From Sphingorhabdus sp. EL138 (GTDB lineage: Bacteria; Pseudomonadota; Alphaproteobacteria; Sphingomonadales; Sphingomonadaceae), in the NCBI RefSeq assembly GCF_945882965.1, contig NZ_CAMCWY010000011.1, forward strand, positions 1-64,000: DNA of 64,000 bases, given 5' to 3'. Each line of letters opens with the position of its first letter. The stretch's first letter is position 1. Both the position numbers and the translations under genes were made by a program. Shown piece by piece: positions 8,877-17,075 of the stretch. The notes under the pieces are model-generated. The model made no database searches. It was not told where the DNA came from and was given only the letters and a program-made list of their open reading frames with translations.

Positions 8877-10157
8877 TTATTCTGCGCCGACGCGTTCGAC
8901 GTCCGCGCCGACCAGCTGAAGTTTCTCCTCAAGCCGTTCATACCCACGGTCAAGGTGATAGAGTCGGCTAACATGCGTCTCGCCCTCTGCGACTAATCCA
9001 GCGATCACAAGGCTCATCGACGCGCGAAGGTCGGTTGCCATGACAGGTGCGCCAGTAAGCTTTTTGACACCATGGACAATTGCCGTGCGGCCCTTGGTCT
9101 CAATATGCGCGCCCATCCGATTAAGTTCGGGCACATGCATATAGCGGTTTTCAAATATGGTCTCGGTAAGCACGCTAGCGCCGTCTGCCATGCAGAGCAT
9201 TGCCATGAACTGCGCCTGCATATCGGTGGCAAAACCGGGATAAGGCGCTGTGGAAATGGTAAGCGGCTTAAGCTTGCCGTCTGAAGATACGCGAACACCG
9301 GTTCCGGTATCCTCGACCTTCACGCCCGCCTGACGCAATGCATCAAGCGTCGTGTCCATCTCGCTGGCCTTTGCACCAACAAGCTCGACATCACCACCAG
9401 TTAAAGCTGCGGCACAGGCGTAGCTGCCCGCTTCGATTCGGTCACTCATCACGCGGTAGGTCGCGCCATGCAAGCGGTCCTTACCCTGAATGATGAGATC
9501 GGATGTGCCAATGCCTTCGATCTGAGCGCCCATGGCCAGGAGCATATTACACAGATCAACAATTTCTGGCTCCCGCGCGGCATTGTGCAATACGCATGTG
9601 CCCTTGGCGAGGCTAGCGGCCATCAAGGCATTTTCCGTTGCGCCTACCGACACAACGGGGAAGGTGTATGTCCCGCCCGGAATACCCTTTTTGGCAATGG
9701 CTTTGACATAGCCGGCGGCTACTTCAATCTCGACGCCAAAGGCTTCCAGCGCCTTAAGGTGAAGGTCAATCGGCCGGTTGCCGATTGCGCATCCGCCCGG
9801 CAGCGAAACTGTCGCCTCCCCCGCGCGCGCCAGCATCGGGCCAAGCACCAGAATGGAGGCGCGCATTTTGCGCACAAGGTCATACGGCGCGATGTTGCTG
9901 GTAATCCGCGTAGCTTCCAACGTCATAACGCGGCCAAAATCTTCGGGGCGCGACCCTGCAACCGTTGTTGAAATGCCGAACTGGTTCATCAGATGCTGAA
10001 ACCCGTCAATGTCGGCCAAGCGGGGTAAATTACGCAGCGTCAACGGTTCATCCGTTAACAGCGCACAGGGGATTAGCGTCAATGCGCTGTTCTTCGCCCC
10101 TGAAATGGGAATTTTGCCTTTAAGTGCGTTGCCGCCACGAACGATTATCTTATCCAT
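8877..10157 (-). CDS. murA: UDP-N-acetylglucosamine 1-carboxyvinyltransferase
   Basis: A 426-residue MurA, which transfers enolpyruvate from PEP to UDP-GlcNAc in the first committed step of peptidoglycan synthesis. Lys22-Asn23 (GAKNS) and the catalytic Cys123 ([11 protein letters not shown]) are in place; having Cys rather than Asp predicts fosfomycin sensitivity of the enzyme. The length fits the family. It stands alone, 36 bp upstream of the HCCA isomerase end on the same strand. Confidence 0.97.
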   Translation of the reverse strand: MDKIIVRGGNALKGKIPISGAKNSALTLIPCALLTDEPLTLRNLPRLADIDGFQHLMNQFGISTTVAGSRPEDFGRVMTLEATRITSNIAPYDLVRKMRASILVLGPMLARAGEATVSLPGGCAIGNRPIDLHLKALEAFGVEIEVAAGYVKAIAKKGIPGGTYTFPVVSVGATENALMAASLAKGTCVLHNAAREPEIVDLCNMLLAMGAQIEGIGTSDLIIQGKDRLHGATYRVMSDRIEAGSYACAAALTGGDVELVGAKASEMDTTLDALRQAGVKVEDTGTGVRVSSDGKLKPLTISTAPYPGFATDMQAQFMAMLCMADGASVLTETIFENRYMHVPELNRMGAHIETKGRTAIVHGVKKLTGAPVMATDLRASMSLVIAGLVAEGETHVSRLYHLDRGYERLEEKLQLVGADVERVGAE

Positions 10158-10193
10158 CGCACTGTGTTTAGCGGGAATTGAATGTGGCGCAAC

Positions 10194-10796
10194 TTAGGAT
10201 TTGGTCAGCGCCGCCTCAACCTGCCCAAGCCGTTCCTTTCCCCAGAACATCTCTTCACCCACAAAGAAGGTCGGTACGCCAAATGCACCGCGTTTTGCGG
10301 CGGCCTCAGTATTGGCCATCAGTTCTGCCTTCACCTCCGGATCAGCGGCTAAAGTCAGCAAAACGGCGCTGTCGAGGCCAGCCTTGTCCAAGACATCGCG
10401 TACAACATCCAGATCGCCCATATCCGCTCCGTCATGCCACATCGCCGCCATGACCGCGTCCACATACTGCGCAAGGCAACCAAGCCGCTGGGCAGCAATT
10501 GCACCGCGCATCACGTGGAGTGTGTTGAGGGGAAAACGTGGATTCATTTTAAACGGTATCGCGTGTGCATTTACGAAGCGGTCAAATTCGAGCATTTCGT
10601 ATGTCTGTTTAGCGGGCGTTTCGACATAGCGCATCATGGGTGGTTGGTTGTTTGTCAGCTTGAACAGGCCACCGAGCAGGATCGGTACATATACAACTTC
10701 CGCGCCGGTTCGGGCGCATAGGTCGGGCAATATTCTGTGCGCCAAATAGCTATTCGGTCCGCCAAAATCGAAAAGAAATTCGAAAATTTTGGTCAT
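10194..10796 (-). CDS. 2-hydroxychromene-2-carboxylate isomerase family protein (DsbA-like, kappa-GST type)
   Basis: A 200-residue thioredoxin-fold protein of the HCCA isomerase/kappa-GST family. The N-terminal FDFGGPNSYLAHR contains the glutathione-activating Ser16. The C-terminal GVPTFFVGEEMFWG is the family's cis-Pro region. In naphthalene degraders the enzyme isomerises a ring-cleavage product with glutathione, but in sphingomonads such genes also occur outside aromatic pathways, and no dioxygenase is nearby. It abuts the SDR gene without a gap, so the two are probably co-transcribed. Confidence 0.88.
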   Translation of the reverse strand: MTKIFEFLFDFGGPNSYLAHRILPDLCARTGAEVVYVPILLGGLFKLTNNQPPMMRYVETPAKQTYEMLEFDRFVNAHAIPFKMNPRFPLNTLHVMRGAIAAQRLGCLAQYVDAVMAAMWHDGADMGDLDVVRDVLDKAGLDSAVLLTLAADPEVKAELMANTEAAAKRGAFGVPTFFVGEEMFWGKERLGQVEAALTKS

Positions 10797-11525
10797 CTAA
10801 AAATGCTCCGTCCATGGACGCAAATCCATCTCATGCGTCCATGCGCTTCGGTGTTGCTTGTGCAAGGCAACATATTGCAGCGCAATTGCGTCGGGCGACA
10901 ATATGCCATCGGCTGCCTTTGCTGCATTGAAATCCGGACGGATACTGCGGATGAAGGCTGTATCGATGCCGCCGTCGATGATGACATGCGCGACATGAAT
11001 GTTTTGCGACCCCAGCTCACGCGCCATCGACTGCGCCAGCATCCGCAGCGCGCCCTTTGCACTGGCAAAAGCGGAGAAGCCTTTGCCGCCGCGCATACTC
11101 GCCGTTGCGCCTGTGAAAATGATGGTGCCCGACTGGCGCGCGACCATGCGGCGCGCGGCCTCTCGTCCCATCAGGAAGCCAGCGAAGGCCCCCATTTCCC
11201 AAACCTTACGGTACACTTGCGCGGTCATATCGAGTATGGAAAAATTGACATTCGCGCCGATGTTAAAAACTGCGACCTCTATTGGCCCAACGTCGCGCTC
11301 AATCGCATCGACCATTGCCACGACTTCGTCTTCGATACGGGCGTCCCTAGGGTAAGCGCGGGCTTCATATCCCTCATCGCGAATCGATTGCACGAGCGCT
11401 TCCAACTTATCAGCATGGCGTGCGCGGCGATTGACACAGGCCACATAACCTTCACGGGCAAAGGCCTTGGCGATTGCCCCGCCTGTGGCGTCACCCGCGC
11501 CGACAATTAGGGCCGCCTTACTCAA
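10797..11525 (-). CDS. Short-chain dehydrogenase/reductase with Phe in place of the catalytic Tyr
   Basis: A 242-residue Rossmann-fold SDR. The cofactor loop is [11 protein letters not shown] (residues 9-19) instead of TGxxxGIG. In the active site the motif reads FASAK, so the usual Tyr is Phe153 while Lys157 and a candidate Ser143 remain. The same change is known to me in a subgroup of annotated SDRs, so it is probably not an error, but ordinary alcohol/ketone redox chemistry is then doubtful. It ends 1 bp before the HCCA isomerase start, and its own start overlaps the clpS end by 4 bp. Confidence 0.85.
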   Translation of the reverse strand: MSKAALIVGAGDATGGAIAKAFAREGYVACVNRRARHADKLEALVQSIRDEGYEARAYPRDARIEDEVVAMVDAIERDVGPIEVAVFNIGANVNFSILDMTAQVYRKVWEMGAFAGFLMGREAARRMVARQSGTIIFTGATASMRGGKGFSAFASAKGALRMLAQSMARELGSQNIHVAHVIIDGGIDTAFIRSIRPDFNAAKAADGILSPDAIALQYVALHKQHRSAWTHEMDLRPWTEHF

Positions 11526-11863
11526 TCTTTCTCAAGCGTGCATTGCAGCGGATGTTGATTCTTCTGCGCGAAGTCCATGACTTGTGTGACCTTGGTTTCG
11601 GCCACTTCATAAGTAAAAATGCCGCAAACGCCGACGCCCTTTTGATGGACATGAATCATAACGCGCGTAGCCTGATCCGTATCCATCTGAAAAAACGCCT
11701 TAAGGACATGCACGACAAATTCCATCGGCGTGTAATCGTCGTTCAGCAGCAACACTTTATACAGGCTTGGCTTTTGGGTTTTCGGGCGCGTGCGCGTGGC
11801 GAGGCCGACGCCTGGTCTGCCGCCATTTTTATCGTCATCATCTTGTGCCATGAACATCTTCAT
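11522..11863 (-). CDS. clpS: ATP-dependent Clp protease adaptor ClpS
   Basis: A product of about 113 residues. An acidic, disordered head ([10 protein letters not shown]) precedes the ClpS fold with [13 protein letters not shown] and the [20 protein letters not shown] region. ClpS delivers N-degron substrates with a bulky hydrophobic N-terminal residue to ClpAP. Three in-frame ATGs (11863, 11857, 11851) are possible and none has a strong ribosome binding site. Upstream in-frame codons to 12214 lack family similarity. It overlaps the SDR gene by 4 bp; clpA is not present nearby. Confidence 0.92.
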   Translation of the reverse strand: MKMFMAQDDDDKNGGRPGVGLATRTRPKTQKPSLYKVLLLNDDYTPMEFVVHVLKAFFQMDTDQATRVMIHVHQKGVGVCGIFTYEVAETKVTQVMDFAQKNQHPLQCTLEKD

Positions 11864-11928
11864 AAGCCCGAAATAGGGTAGAGGAGGGGGATTCTGCAAG
11901 CCCCGTTCGTCATCTATTTTCTTGCACC

Positions 11929-11966
11929 AAAAAGAAACCGCCCTTGCCTTAAAGGAAAGGACGGTT
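11929..11966 (-). terminator. Rho-independent terminator of the phasin gene
   Basis: On the minus strand a GC-rich stem with arms AACCGTCCTT and AAGGGCGGTT is followed by TTTCTTTTT. It lies about 100 bp downstream of the phasin stop and just upstream of clpS, so it should separate the two transcripts. Confidence 0.7.
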
Positions 11967-12068
11967 GCTTTGTGGAATTGCACCGGGTGATCCCAACGTC
12001 CTGCCGCCAAAAGGAGGAGAGAGAGGGTAGCAGGTGCATGACCCACCGGTGCAATATCGTTCGAGAGC

Positions 12069-12701
12069 TTATGCAGCTTTCTTAAAGAGTTCAGTCGTTG
12101 CCGTGATGCGGTTCGAGATTGGCTGGAACATTTCACTGACCAGCTTGACCATCGCTTCAGTGTTCTTCGCACCCTGTGCAACGGCAGTGTCGAAACCCTT
12201 ACGGGCCAATTCACCCTGAAGCTTGACGAAATCTGTTGGCGACTTGACCGAAGTCATTTCCTTCACGGCAACTTGGACTTCTTCAAAATTCTTCTTGGCG
12301 AATTCCATGTTGGTCTTGCCGATTTCCTGAGCGCCCTTGGCAACAATCTTGCCTGCTTCAACGACGGCTTCAACATTTGCCTTGTTGAATTCGACGGCTT
12401 CAGCAGCAAATTTTTTGCCCTTTTCGGCAGTTTCTGTTGCCTTTTCACGGATGTCGGCGAAAAACTCAGTCGCCTTTTCAGCGGTTTTTTCTGCAGTGGC
12501 TTTAACAGTGTCAGTCATTTTTGATACTCCTTGAGCAATCGGTGTGGTTGCAACAGACAAGGTATCGGGGGCTGGCGAAGCAACAGGTGTTTCTGCCTTT
12601 GTCTTCGCAACGGTGCTCGGAGCATTTTTTACAGCCATGACCTTTGGCGCTGCAACTTTTGCAGCTTTCACCGGGACATTAGTTTCTGTTTTGCTGGCCA
12701 T
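12069..12701 (-). CDS. Phasin (PHA granule-associated protein)
   Basis: A 210-residue phasin-family protein. The first 80 residues are Ala/Pro/Lys/Thr-rich, like the flexible tails of PhaP proteins. The rest is a helical domain with the phasin pattern ([20 protein letters not shown], then EFNKANVEA). Phasins coat polyhydroxybutyrate granules and control their size. The ATG at 12701 is preferred over an upstream in-frame Met-Cys start at 12737 that falls in the promoter region. Two direct repeats upstream may be an operator, and the gene has its own terminator. Confidence 0.87.
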   Translation of the reverse strand: MASKTETNVPVKAAKVAAPKVMAVKNAPSTVAKTKAETPVASPAPDTLSVATTPIAQGVSKMTDTVKATAEKTAEKATEFFADIREKATETAEKGKKFAAEAVEFNKANVEAVVEAGKIVAKGAQEIGKTNMEFAKKNFEEVQVAVKEMTSVKSPTDFVKLQGELARKGFDTAVAQGAKNTEAMVKLVSEMFQPISNRITATTELFKKAA

Positions 12702-12725
12702 GTGAAAGCACCATCTCTGTTGTGT

Positions 12726-12786
12726 TGCAGTGCACAATAAAGCAAACGCAAACTATGTCAACAAAAAATGGTGCAGTGCACAATAA
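12726..12786 (-). promoter_or_regulatory. Two direct copies of TGCAGTGCACAATAA before the phasin gene
   Basis: The 15-mer occurs exactly at 12726-12740 and 12772-12786, 46 bp apart, each containing the palindrome GTGCAC. The nearer copy is 25 bp upstream of the phasin start. Alphaproteobacterial PhaR represses phasin genes through TGC-rich sites, so a PhaR-type operator is the most likely reading. This is inference from position and composition. Confidence 0.5.
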
Positions 12787-12801
12787 CTATATTTAGGCTG
12801 C

Positions 12802-13941
12802 TTAATCCGCCAGTGTCAGCCGTTCAAAGCGTTCATAATGGTGATCTGCAGACCCAAATTGGTTCTCGATCATCGTTGCCCGCTTAAAGAAGTGGCCAAT
12901 GGCCAATTCCTGCGTGATGCCAATGCCGCCATGCGTTTGAATGGCGTTCTGCCCCACAAACTGCGCCGAACGCGACACCTTCGCCTTGCAAGCCGATACC
13001 GCCGCCATACGTTCCGCTGCTGGCAGATCGAGCTTTAGGGTCGCCATCGTCGTCATGGACTTTGATTGCTCAACCTCCATGAACATGTCGACCATGCGGT
13101 GCTGAAGCACTTGGAAGCGCGAGATCGGCTGGCCGAACTGGTTACGCTGACGCGCATAATCCAACGTGCCCTGATGCAGCTTTGCAGTCACACCACAGGA
13201 TTCTGCGCAAACTGCAACGGTTGCTTCGTCAACGATGCGTTCAATAAGAGGCAAGCCGGCGCCTTCGTCACCCAATAACGCATCCGCAGGGATTGCCGCA
13301 TTCTCGAAATAGATTTCGGATGCTTGAGACCCGTCAACAGTCGGGTAATCGCGGCGAACAATGCCCTTTGCGTTGGCGTCAATAAGGAACAAAGACACGC
13401 CGTTTACATCGGTGGTTGCCCCGCCGGTGCGCGCGGTGACAAGCAAATGCGTTGCCCATGGCGCAGCGTATACAACGCCTTTATGGCCGTTCAATACATA
13501 ACTCGCGCCGTCCTTCTTCGCGGTCGTCCGGATATTGGCGAGGTTGTAGCGGCCCTGTGGTTCAGCATATGCAAAGGCGATGATGACATTGCCATTAATA
13601 ATTTCTGGGATGACGGCATCCGCAGCTGCGCCGCCGACAGCCTTCAACGCGCCACCGCCCAGAACGACGGTCTGGAGATAAGGCTCAATCGCGATGACCT
13701 TGCCAAGCTCTTCCATGATTAAAGCGTTTTCGAGATGCCCACCGCCAAGACCGCCATGGTCTTCGCTGAACGAGGCGCCCAACATGCCGAGATCTTGAGC
13801 CAGAGCTTTCCAAATGCCGGGGTCACGTCCCGTGCTGCTGGCAATCATCTTGCTACGACTATCGAAGTCGTAGGTGTCCGCCAAAAAACGGCTCAGGGTT
13901 TCGCGGATCATATCCTGCGTTTCGGTGTAGCTGAAATCCAT
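12802..13941 (-). CDS. Acyl-CoA dehydrogenase, smaller partner (pimD-like)
   Basis: A 379-residue FAD-dependent acyl-CoA dehydrogenase with an N-terminal helical domain, a middle beta domain and a C-terminal domain with THGGIGITQEL. The end (MIENQFGSADHH) lacks the usual catalytic-Glu context. It follows a second acyl-CoA dehydrogenase on the same strand. Such large/small pairs (for example PimC/PimD) can form heteromeric enzymes in which one subunit supplies the base. Substrate unknown; a role in beta-oxidation of fatty or dicarboxylic acyl-CoA is plausible. Confidence 0.88.
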   Translation of the reverse strand: MDFSYTETQDMIRETLSRFLADTYDFDSRSKMIASSTGRDPGIWKALAQDLGMLGASFSEDHGGLGGGHLENALIMEELGKVIAIEPYLQTVVLGGGALKAVGGAAADAVIPEIINGNVIIAFAYAEPQGRYNLANIRTTAKKDGASYVLNGHKGVVYAAPWATHLLVTARTGGATTDVNGVSLFLIDANAKGIVRRDYPTVDGSQASEIYFENAAIPADALLGDEGAGLPLIERIVDEATVAVCAESCGVTAKLHQGTLDYARQRNQFGQPISRFQVLQHRMVDMFMEVEQSKSMTTMATLKLDLPAAERMAAVSACKAKVSRSAQFVGQNAIQTHGGIGITQELAIGHFFKRATMIENQFGSADHHYERFERLTLAD

Positions 13942-13980
13942 GTGAAGTGTCTCTCCATCGTCGCTTTATTGGCGGTTGTA

Positions 13981-14073
13981 CTCCCCTCCCGCGTGCGGGA
14001 GGGGCCGGGGGAGGGCGGGTCAAGTCTTTCGCGGAAGTGACCCTCCCCTATCCCCTCCCGCAGGCGGGAGGGG
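13981..14073. repeat. GC-rich double-hairpin intergenic repeat
   Basis: Two nearly identical hairpins, each with CCCCTCCCGC and GCGGGAGGGG arms and a 2-nt loop (GT in the first, AG in the second). They are joined by a spacer whose ends (GGGTCA ... TGACCC) also pair, so the whole element is an inverted repeat. It fills the gap between two acyl-CoA dehydrogenase genes. This looks like the palindromic intergenic elements common in sphingomonad genomes. In the transcript it may stabilise or attenuate the message. Confidence 0.8.
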
Positions 14074-14080
14074 GAAGTGT

Positions 14081-15277
14081 TTAAATTCCCAATACCATCT
14101 TGGCGATGATGTTGCGCTGAATCTCGTTCGATCCGCCGTAAATCGTCGTCTTGCGGGTGTTGAAATAGGTCGGTGCAGCGCGGTGTGCATAATCTGGCCC
14201 GATCGGGTGTTCATTGTCGCCTTCGCCAAAGCCTCGGAAATATGGCGCGCCATAATGGCCGACCGCTTCCAGTGCGAGTTCGGTAATCCGTTGCTGAATT
14301 TCCGATCCCTTGATTTTCAACAAGCTCGATTCAGGGCCAGGACCCTTGCCCGATGCTTCGCCGGCAAGGCTGCGCAATTCGGTGAATTCAAGAGCGGTGA
14401 GGTCAATTTCAAGTTCCGAAATCTTGCGCTTGAAGAATGGATTGGCAATTAATGGGCGGTCGCCGTCTTGTTCAGTGCGGGCAATTGCCTTGATCTTCTC
14501 CACGCCGCGCTTTGAACGGGCAACTGCAGCAATGCCGGTGCGTTCGTGCGCCAACAAGAACTTGGCACAGGTCCAGCCTTTATTTTCTTCATAAACACGG
14601 TTTTCGACGGGCACGCGCACGTCTTCCAACCATACTTCGTTGACTTCATGCTCGCCGCCCAAGGTGATGATTGGACGGACGGTGACGCCTGGTGACTTCA
14701 TGTCAATCAACAGGAAGCTGATGCCTTCTTGGGCCTTGGCATCGGAATCGGTGCGTACAAGGAAGAAGCCCCAGTCGGCATGCTGCGCCATTGTGGTCCA
14801 AGTTTTCTGGCCATTGACCACGTAATCGTCGCCGTCACGAACGGCCTTTGTACGCAGCGATGCAAGGTCGGAACCAGCGCCTGGTTCGGAATATCCCTGA
14901 CACCACCAATCATCACCCGACAGAATACCGGGGAGGAACTTGGCTTTCTGCTCAGGGGTACCAAATGTGTAGATGACTGGGCCAACCATCGACAGGCCGA
15001 AGGGCATTGTACCCACGCAGTCTGCTGCGGCGAGTTCTTCGGACCAGATGAAACGCTCAGTCGCGGTCCAGCCAGTGCCGCCATATTCGACGGGCCAAGC
15101 TGGTGCGATCCAGCCCTTTTTGGCGAGAATGCGATGCCATGACAGGAAATCTTCTTTCGAAAGATCATGTCCTTCGTCTTGAACAGAGCGGAGATTTTCG
15201 GGGTAATTTTCGGCGATGAAATTGCGAACTTCCTTCTGGAAGGCGATTTCGGCGGGGCTGAATTCCAGTTGCATCAC
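14081..15277 (-). CDS. Acyl-CoA dehydrogenase, larger partner (pimC-like)
   Basis: A 398-residue acyl-CoA dehydrogenase. The beta-domain region includes QGYSEPGAGSDLASL and GQKTWTT, and the C-terminus has TIYGGSNEIQRNIIAKM. The position of the medium-chain enzyme's catalytic Glu is Gly here, which suggests use of another base or cooperation with the 379-residue paralogue downstream. A perfect 18-bp palindrome 32 bp upstream of the start may be the operator of this two-gene unit. Confidence 0.9.
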   Translation of the reverse strand: MMQLEFSPAEIAFQKEVRNFIAENYPENLRSVQDEGHDLSKEDFLSWHRILAKKGWIAPAWPVEYGGTGWTATERFIWSEELAAADCVGTMPFGLSMVGPVIYTFGTPEQKAKFLPGILSGDDWWCQGYSEPGAGSDLASLRTKAVRDGDDYVVNGQKTWTTMAQHADWGFFLVRTDSDAKAQEGISFLLIDMKSPGVTVRPIITLGGEHEVNEVWLEDVRVPVENRVYEENKGWTCAKFLLAHERTGIAAVARSKRGVEKIKAIARTEQDGDRPLIANPFFKRKISELEIDLTALEFTELRSLAGEASGKGPGPESSLLKIKGSEIQQRITELALEAVGHYGAPYFRGFGEGDNEHPIGPDYAHRAAPTYFNTRKTTIYGGSNEIQRNIIAKMVLGI

Positions 15278-15308
15278 GATTCTCCTAAAAAGCTGGCTGA
15301 AACTAGTC

Positions 15309-15326
15309 GACGTTTACGTAAACGTC
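15309..15326 (-). promoter_or_regulatory. Perfect 18-bp palindrome, candidate repressor operator
   Basis: GACGTTTACGTAAACGTC is a perfect inverted repeat in the 58-bp gap before the acyl-CoA dehydrogenase pair. ACGT/TTACGTAA-type palindromes are used by regulators of fatty-acid and branched-chain amino-acid degradation in proteobacteria (LiuR-type MerR proteins, TetR-type Fad regulators). The position fits an operator of the downstream minus-strand genes. Which regulator binds cannot be told. Confidence 0.6.
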
Positions 15327-15335
15327 AATTGAATC

Positions 15336-16988
15336 TCACCGTGCCTTCACATAGCTGCCTGGAGCCGATTCTAGCGTCTTCAGCGGGCCTTGGCCCGGTT
15401 GCCGCGGCCCGGTTGCTGGCACGCGTGCGTCGCCCTTCTCTGTCAGCCAGATAAGCCAATCAGGCCACCAGCTACCCTTGGTCTCCGTTGCACCTTCAAT
15501 AAAGGATTTAAGCGAAGTTGGTGCGGCGTCATTGGTCCAATATTGGTATTTCATTTGCGCAGGCGGATTGACCACGCCTGCAATATGGCCGCTGCCTGCC
15601 AACACGAATTTGGTCGGGCCGGTGAAATGGTCCTGCAGTTTCCAGACGCTCTCAGCTGGCGCAATATGATCCTCACGGCCGGCCTGAATATAGGTCGGCG
15701 TTTTTACAAGGCGCAGGTCAATTAGGGTGCCGAGTGCCGACAAATCATTTGGCTTCACGAGCCGGTTATCGCGATAGAGGTCGACGAGATAGTTGCGGTG
15801 CCATTTGGCCGGCAGGTTAGTGACGTCGCCATTCCAGTGCAACAAATCGAACGCAGGATAGTCTTCACCCAGCAGATAATTTTTGACGACGGTGGACCAT
15901 ATCAAATCCTTACCGCGCAGCATGTTGAAGGTCAGCGCAAGAAAACGGCCATCCAGATAACCCTGCGGTGCGCTGAGGGCCTCCGTCATCGCAATCTGTT
16001 GATCATCGATAAAATGCAAAAGTTCTCCGCTGGTACTGAAATCGACCTGCGCTGTAAAAAAGGTCGCGCTGCGCACTGTGTCAGCAGCATCGTTTGCCGC
16101 AAGGATCGCCAGCGTTGCCGCCAAGGTCGTGCCCGCAACACAATAGCCAATCGTATGGACATCGGGCACATCAAGCGCGCCGCGCACGTTATCAATCGCG
16201 TCGATCTGCGCCGCGATATAATCGTCCCAGATAACATCCTTCATCGAAGCATCTGCCGATTTCCACGACACGACAAAAACCGTGATGCCTTGGTCCACGC
16301 AATATTTGATGAAGCTTTTCTCCGCCGTCAGATCGAGAATATAAAAGCGGTTGATCCACGGCGGAAAAATGATGAGCGGGGTTTCCAGCACATTTTCCGT
16401 TGTCGGGTTATATTGGATGAGCTGGTACAAAGGCTTTTGGTGCACGACCTTGCCCGGCGTTGCGGCGATGTTTTCGCCAAGCGTAAACGCGCCTGAATTG
16501 CTATGCGTCAACTGCCCGCGCTGTATGTCCTGCATCAGGTGCTGCATCCCCGACATCAGGCTCGCGCCTTTGGACTCCAAGGCGCGTTCAAGTGCAACCG
16601 GATTGGTAAAGGGCGAATTTGCGGGGCTCATCGCCTCGATGATGCTCCGCAGAGCAAAGCCCATTTTTGCTTTGTCATTTTCGGGCAAGCCATCCAATTG
16701 GTCCGCTGCGGCCAACATATGTTGGGACATGACCTGATAGCTTTGACGGACCAAGTCGAATACGGGATGCTCCCATTGCGGCGCGGCAAAACGGCGATCT
16801 GTCGTATCGACCTTGTCACGGCCAGCTTTGGCCAATGGTTCCAACACCGTTCCCCAAGCATCCAACGCCGCCCGATAGGCCTTTAAAGGGTCGGTCGTGG
16901 CCACGGCGGCTTGTTCAAACAACTTCATGAACTGCTTAGGGTCCATAAAAGGCGGGATTTCAGATGAGTCGGCCATATTGACAGGCAT
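15336..16988 (-). CDS. phaC: Class I polyhydroxyalkanoate synthase
   Basis: A 550-residue PHA synthase that polymerises (R)-3-hydroxyacyl-CoA into PHB at the granule surface. The alpha/beta-hydrolase core has the synthase box GYCVAG with nucleophile Cys283, the catalytic Asp in GREDHIAP and His in AGSGHIAGV. The Trp-rich C-terminus is present. The open frame continues upstream to 17483, but that part has no family similarity and overlaps the divergent helicase. Start candidates are ATG 16988 and ATG 16976 (MADSSEIPPF). No phaR or phaE partner is adjacent, consistent with class I. Confidence 0.94.
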   Translation of the reverse strand: MPVNMADSSEIPPFMDPKQFMKLFEQAAVATTDPLKAYRAALDAWGTVLEPLAKAGRDKVDTTDRRFAAPQWEHPVFDLVRQSYQVMSQHMLAAADQLDGLPENDKAKMGFALRSIIEAMSPANSPFTNPVALERALESKGASLMSGMQHLMQDIQRGQLTHSNSGAFTLGENIAATPGKVVHQKPLYQLIQYNPTTENVLETPLIIFPPWINRFYILDLTAEKSFIKYCVDQGITVFVVSWKSADASMKDVIWDDYIAAQIDAIDNVRGALDVPDVHTIGYCVAGTTLAATLAILAANDAADTVRSATFFTAQVDFSTSGELLHFIDDQQIAMTEALSAPQGYLDGRFLALTFNMLRGKDLIWSTVVKNYLLGEDYPAFDLLHWNGDVTNLPAKWHRNYLVDLYRDNRLVKPNDLSALGTLIDLRLVKTPTYIQAGREDHIAPAESVWKLQDHFTGPTKFVLAGSGHIAGVVNPPAQMKYQYWTNDAAPTSLKSFIEGATETKGSWWPDWLIWLTEKGDARVPATGPRQPGQGPLKTLESAPGSYVKAR

Positions 16989-17075
16989 ATCAAAGCAAAT
17001 GAAATTGTCGAAGATTGTTTTGTTGTGCGGCGCAGCATGGACATTGCGTAAAAAAGAGCGCAAAGGCGCGGGATA

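Noticed and set aside
10737-11510. 257-codon plus-strand frame opposite the SDR gene
   Set aside because: The SDR on the minus strand has clear motifs and tight operon spacing.
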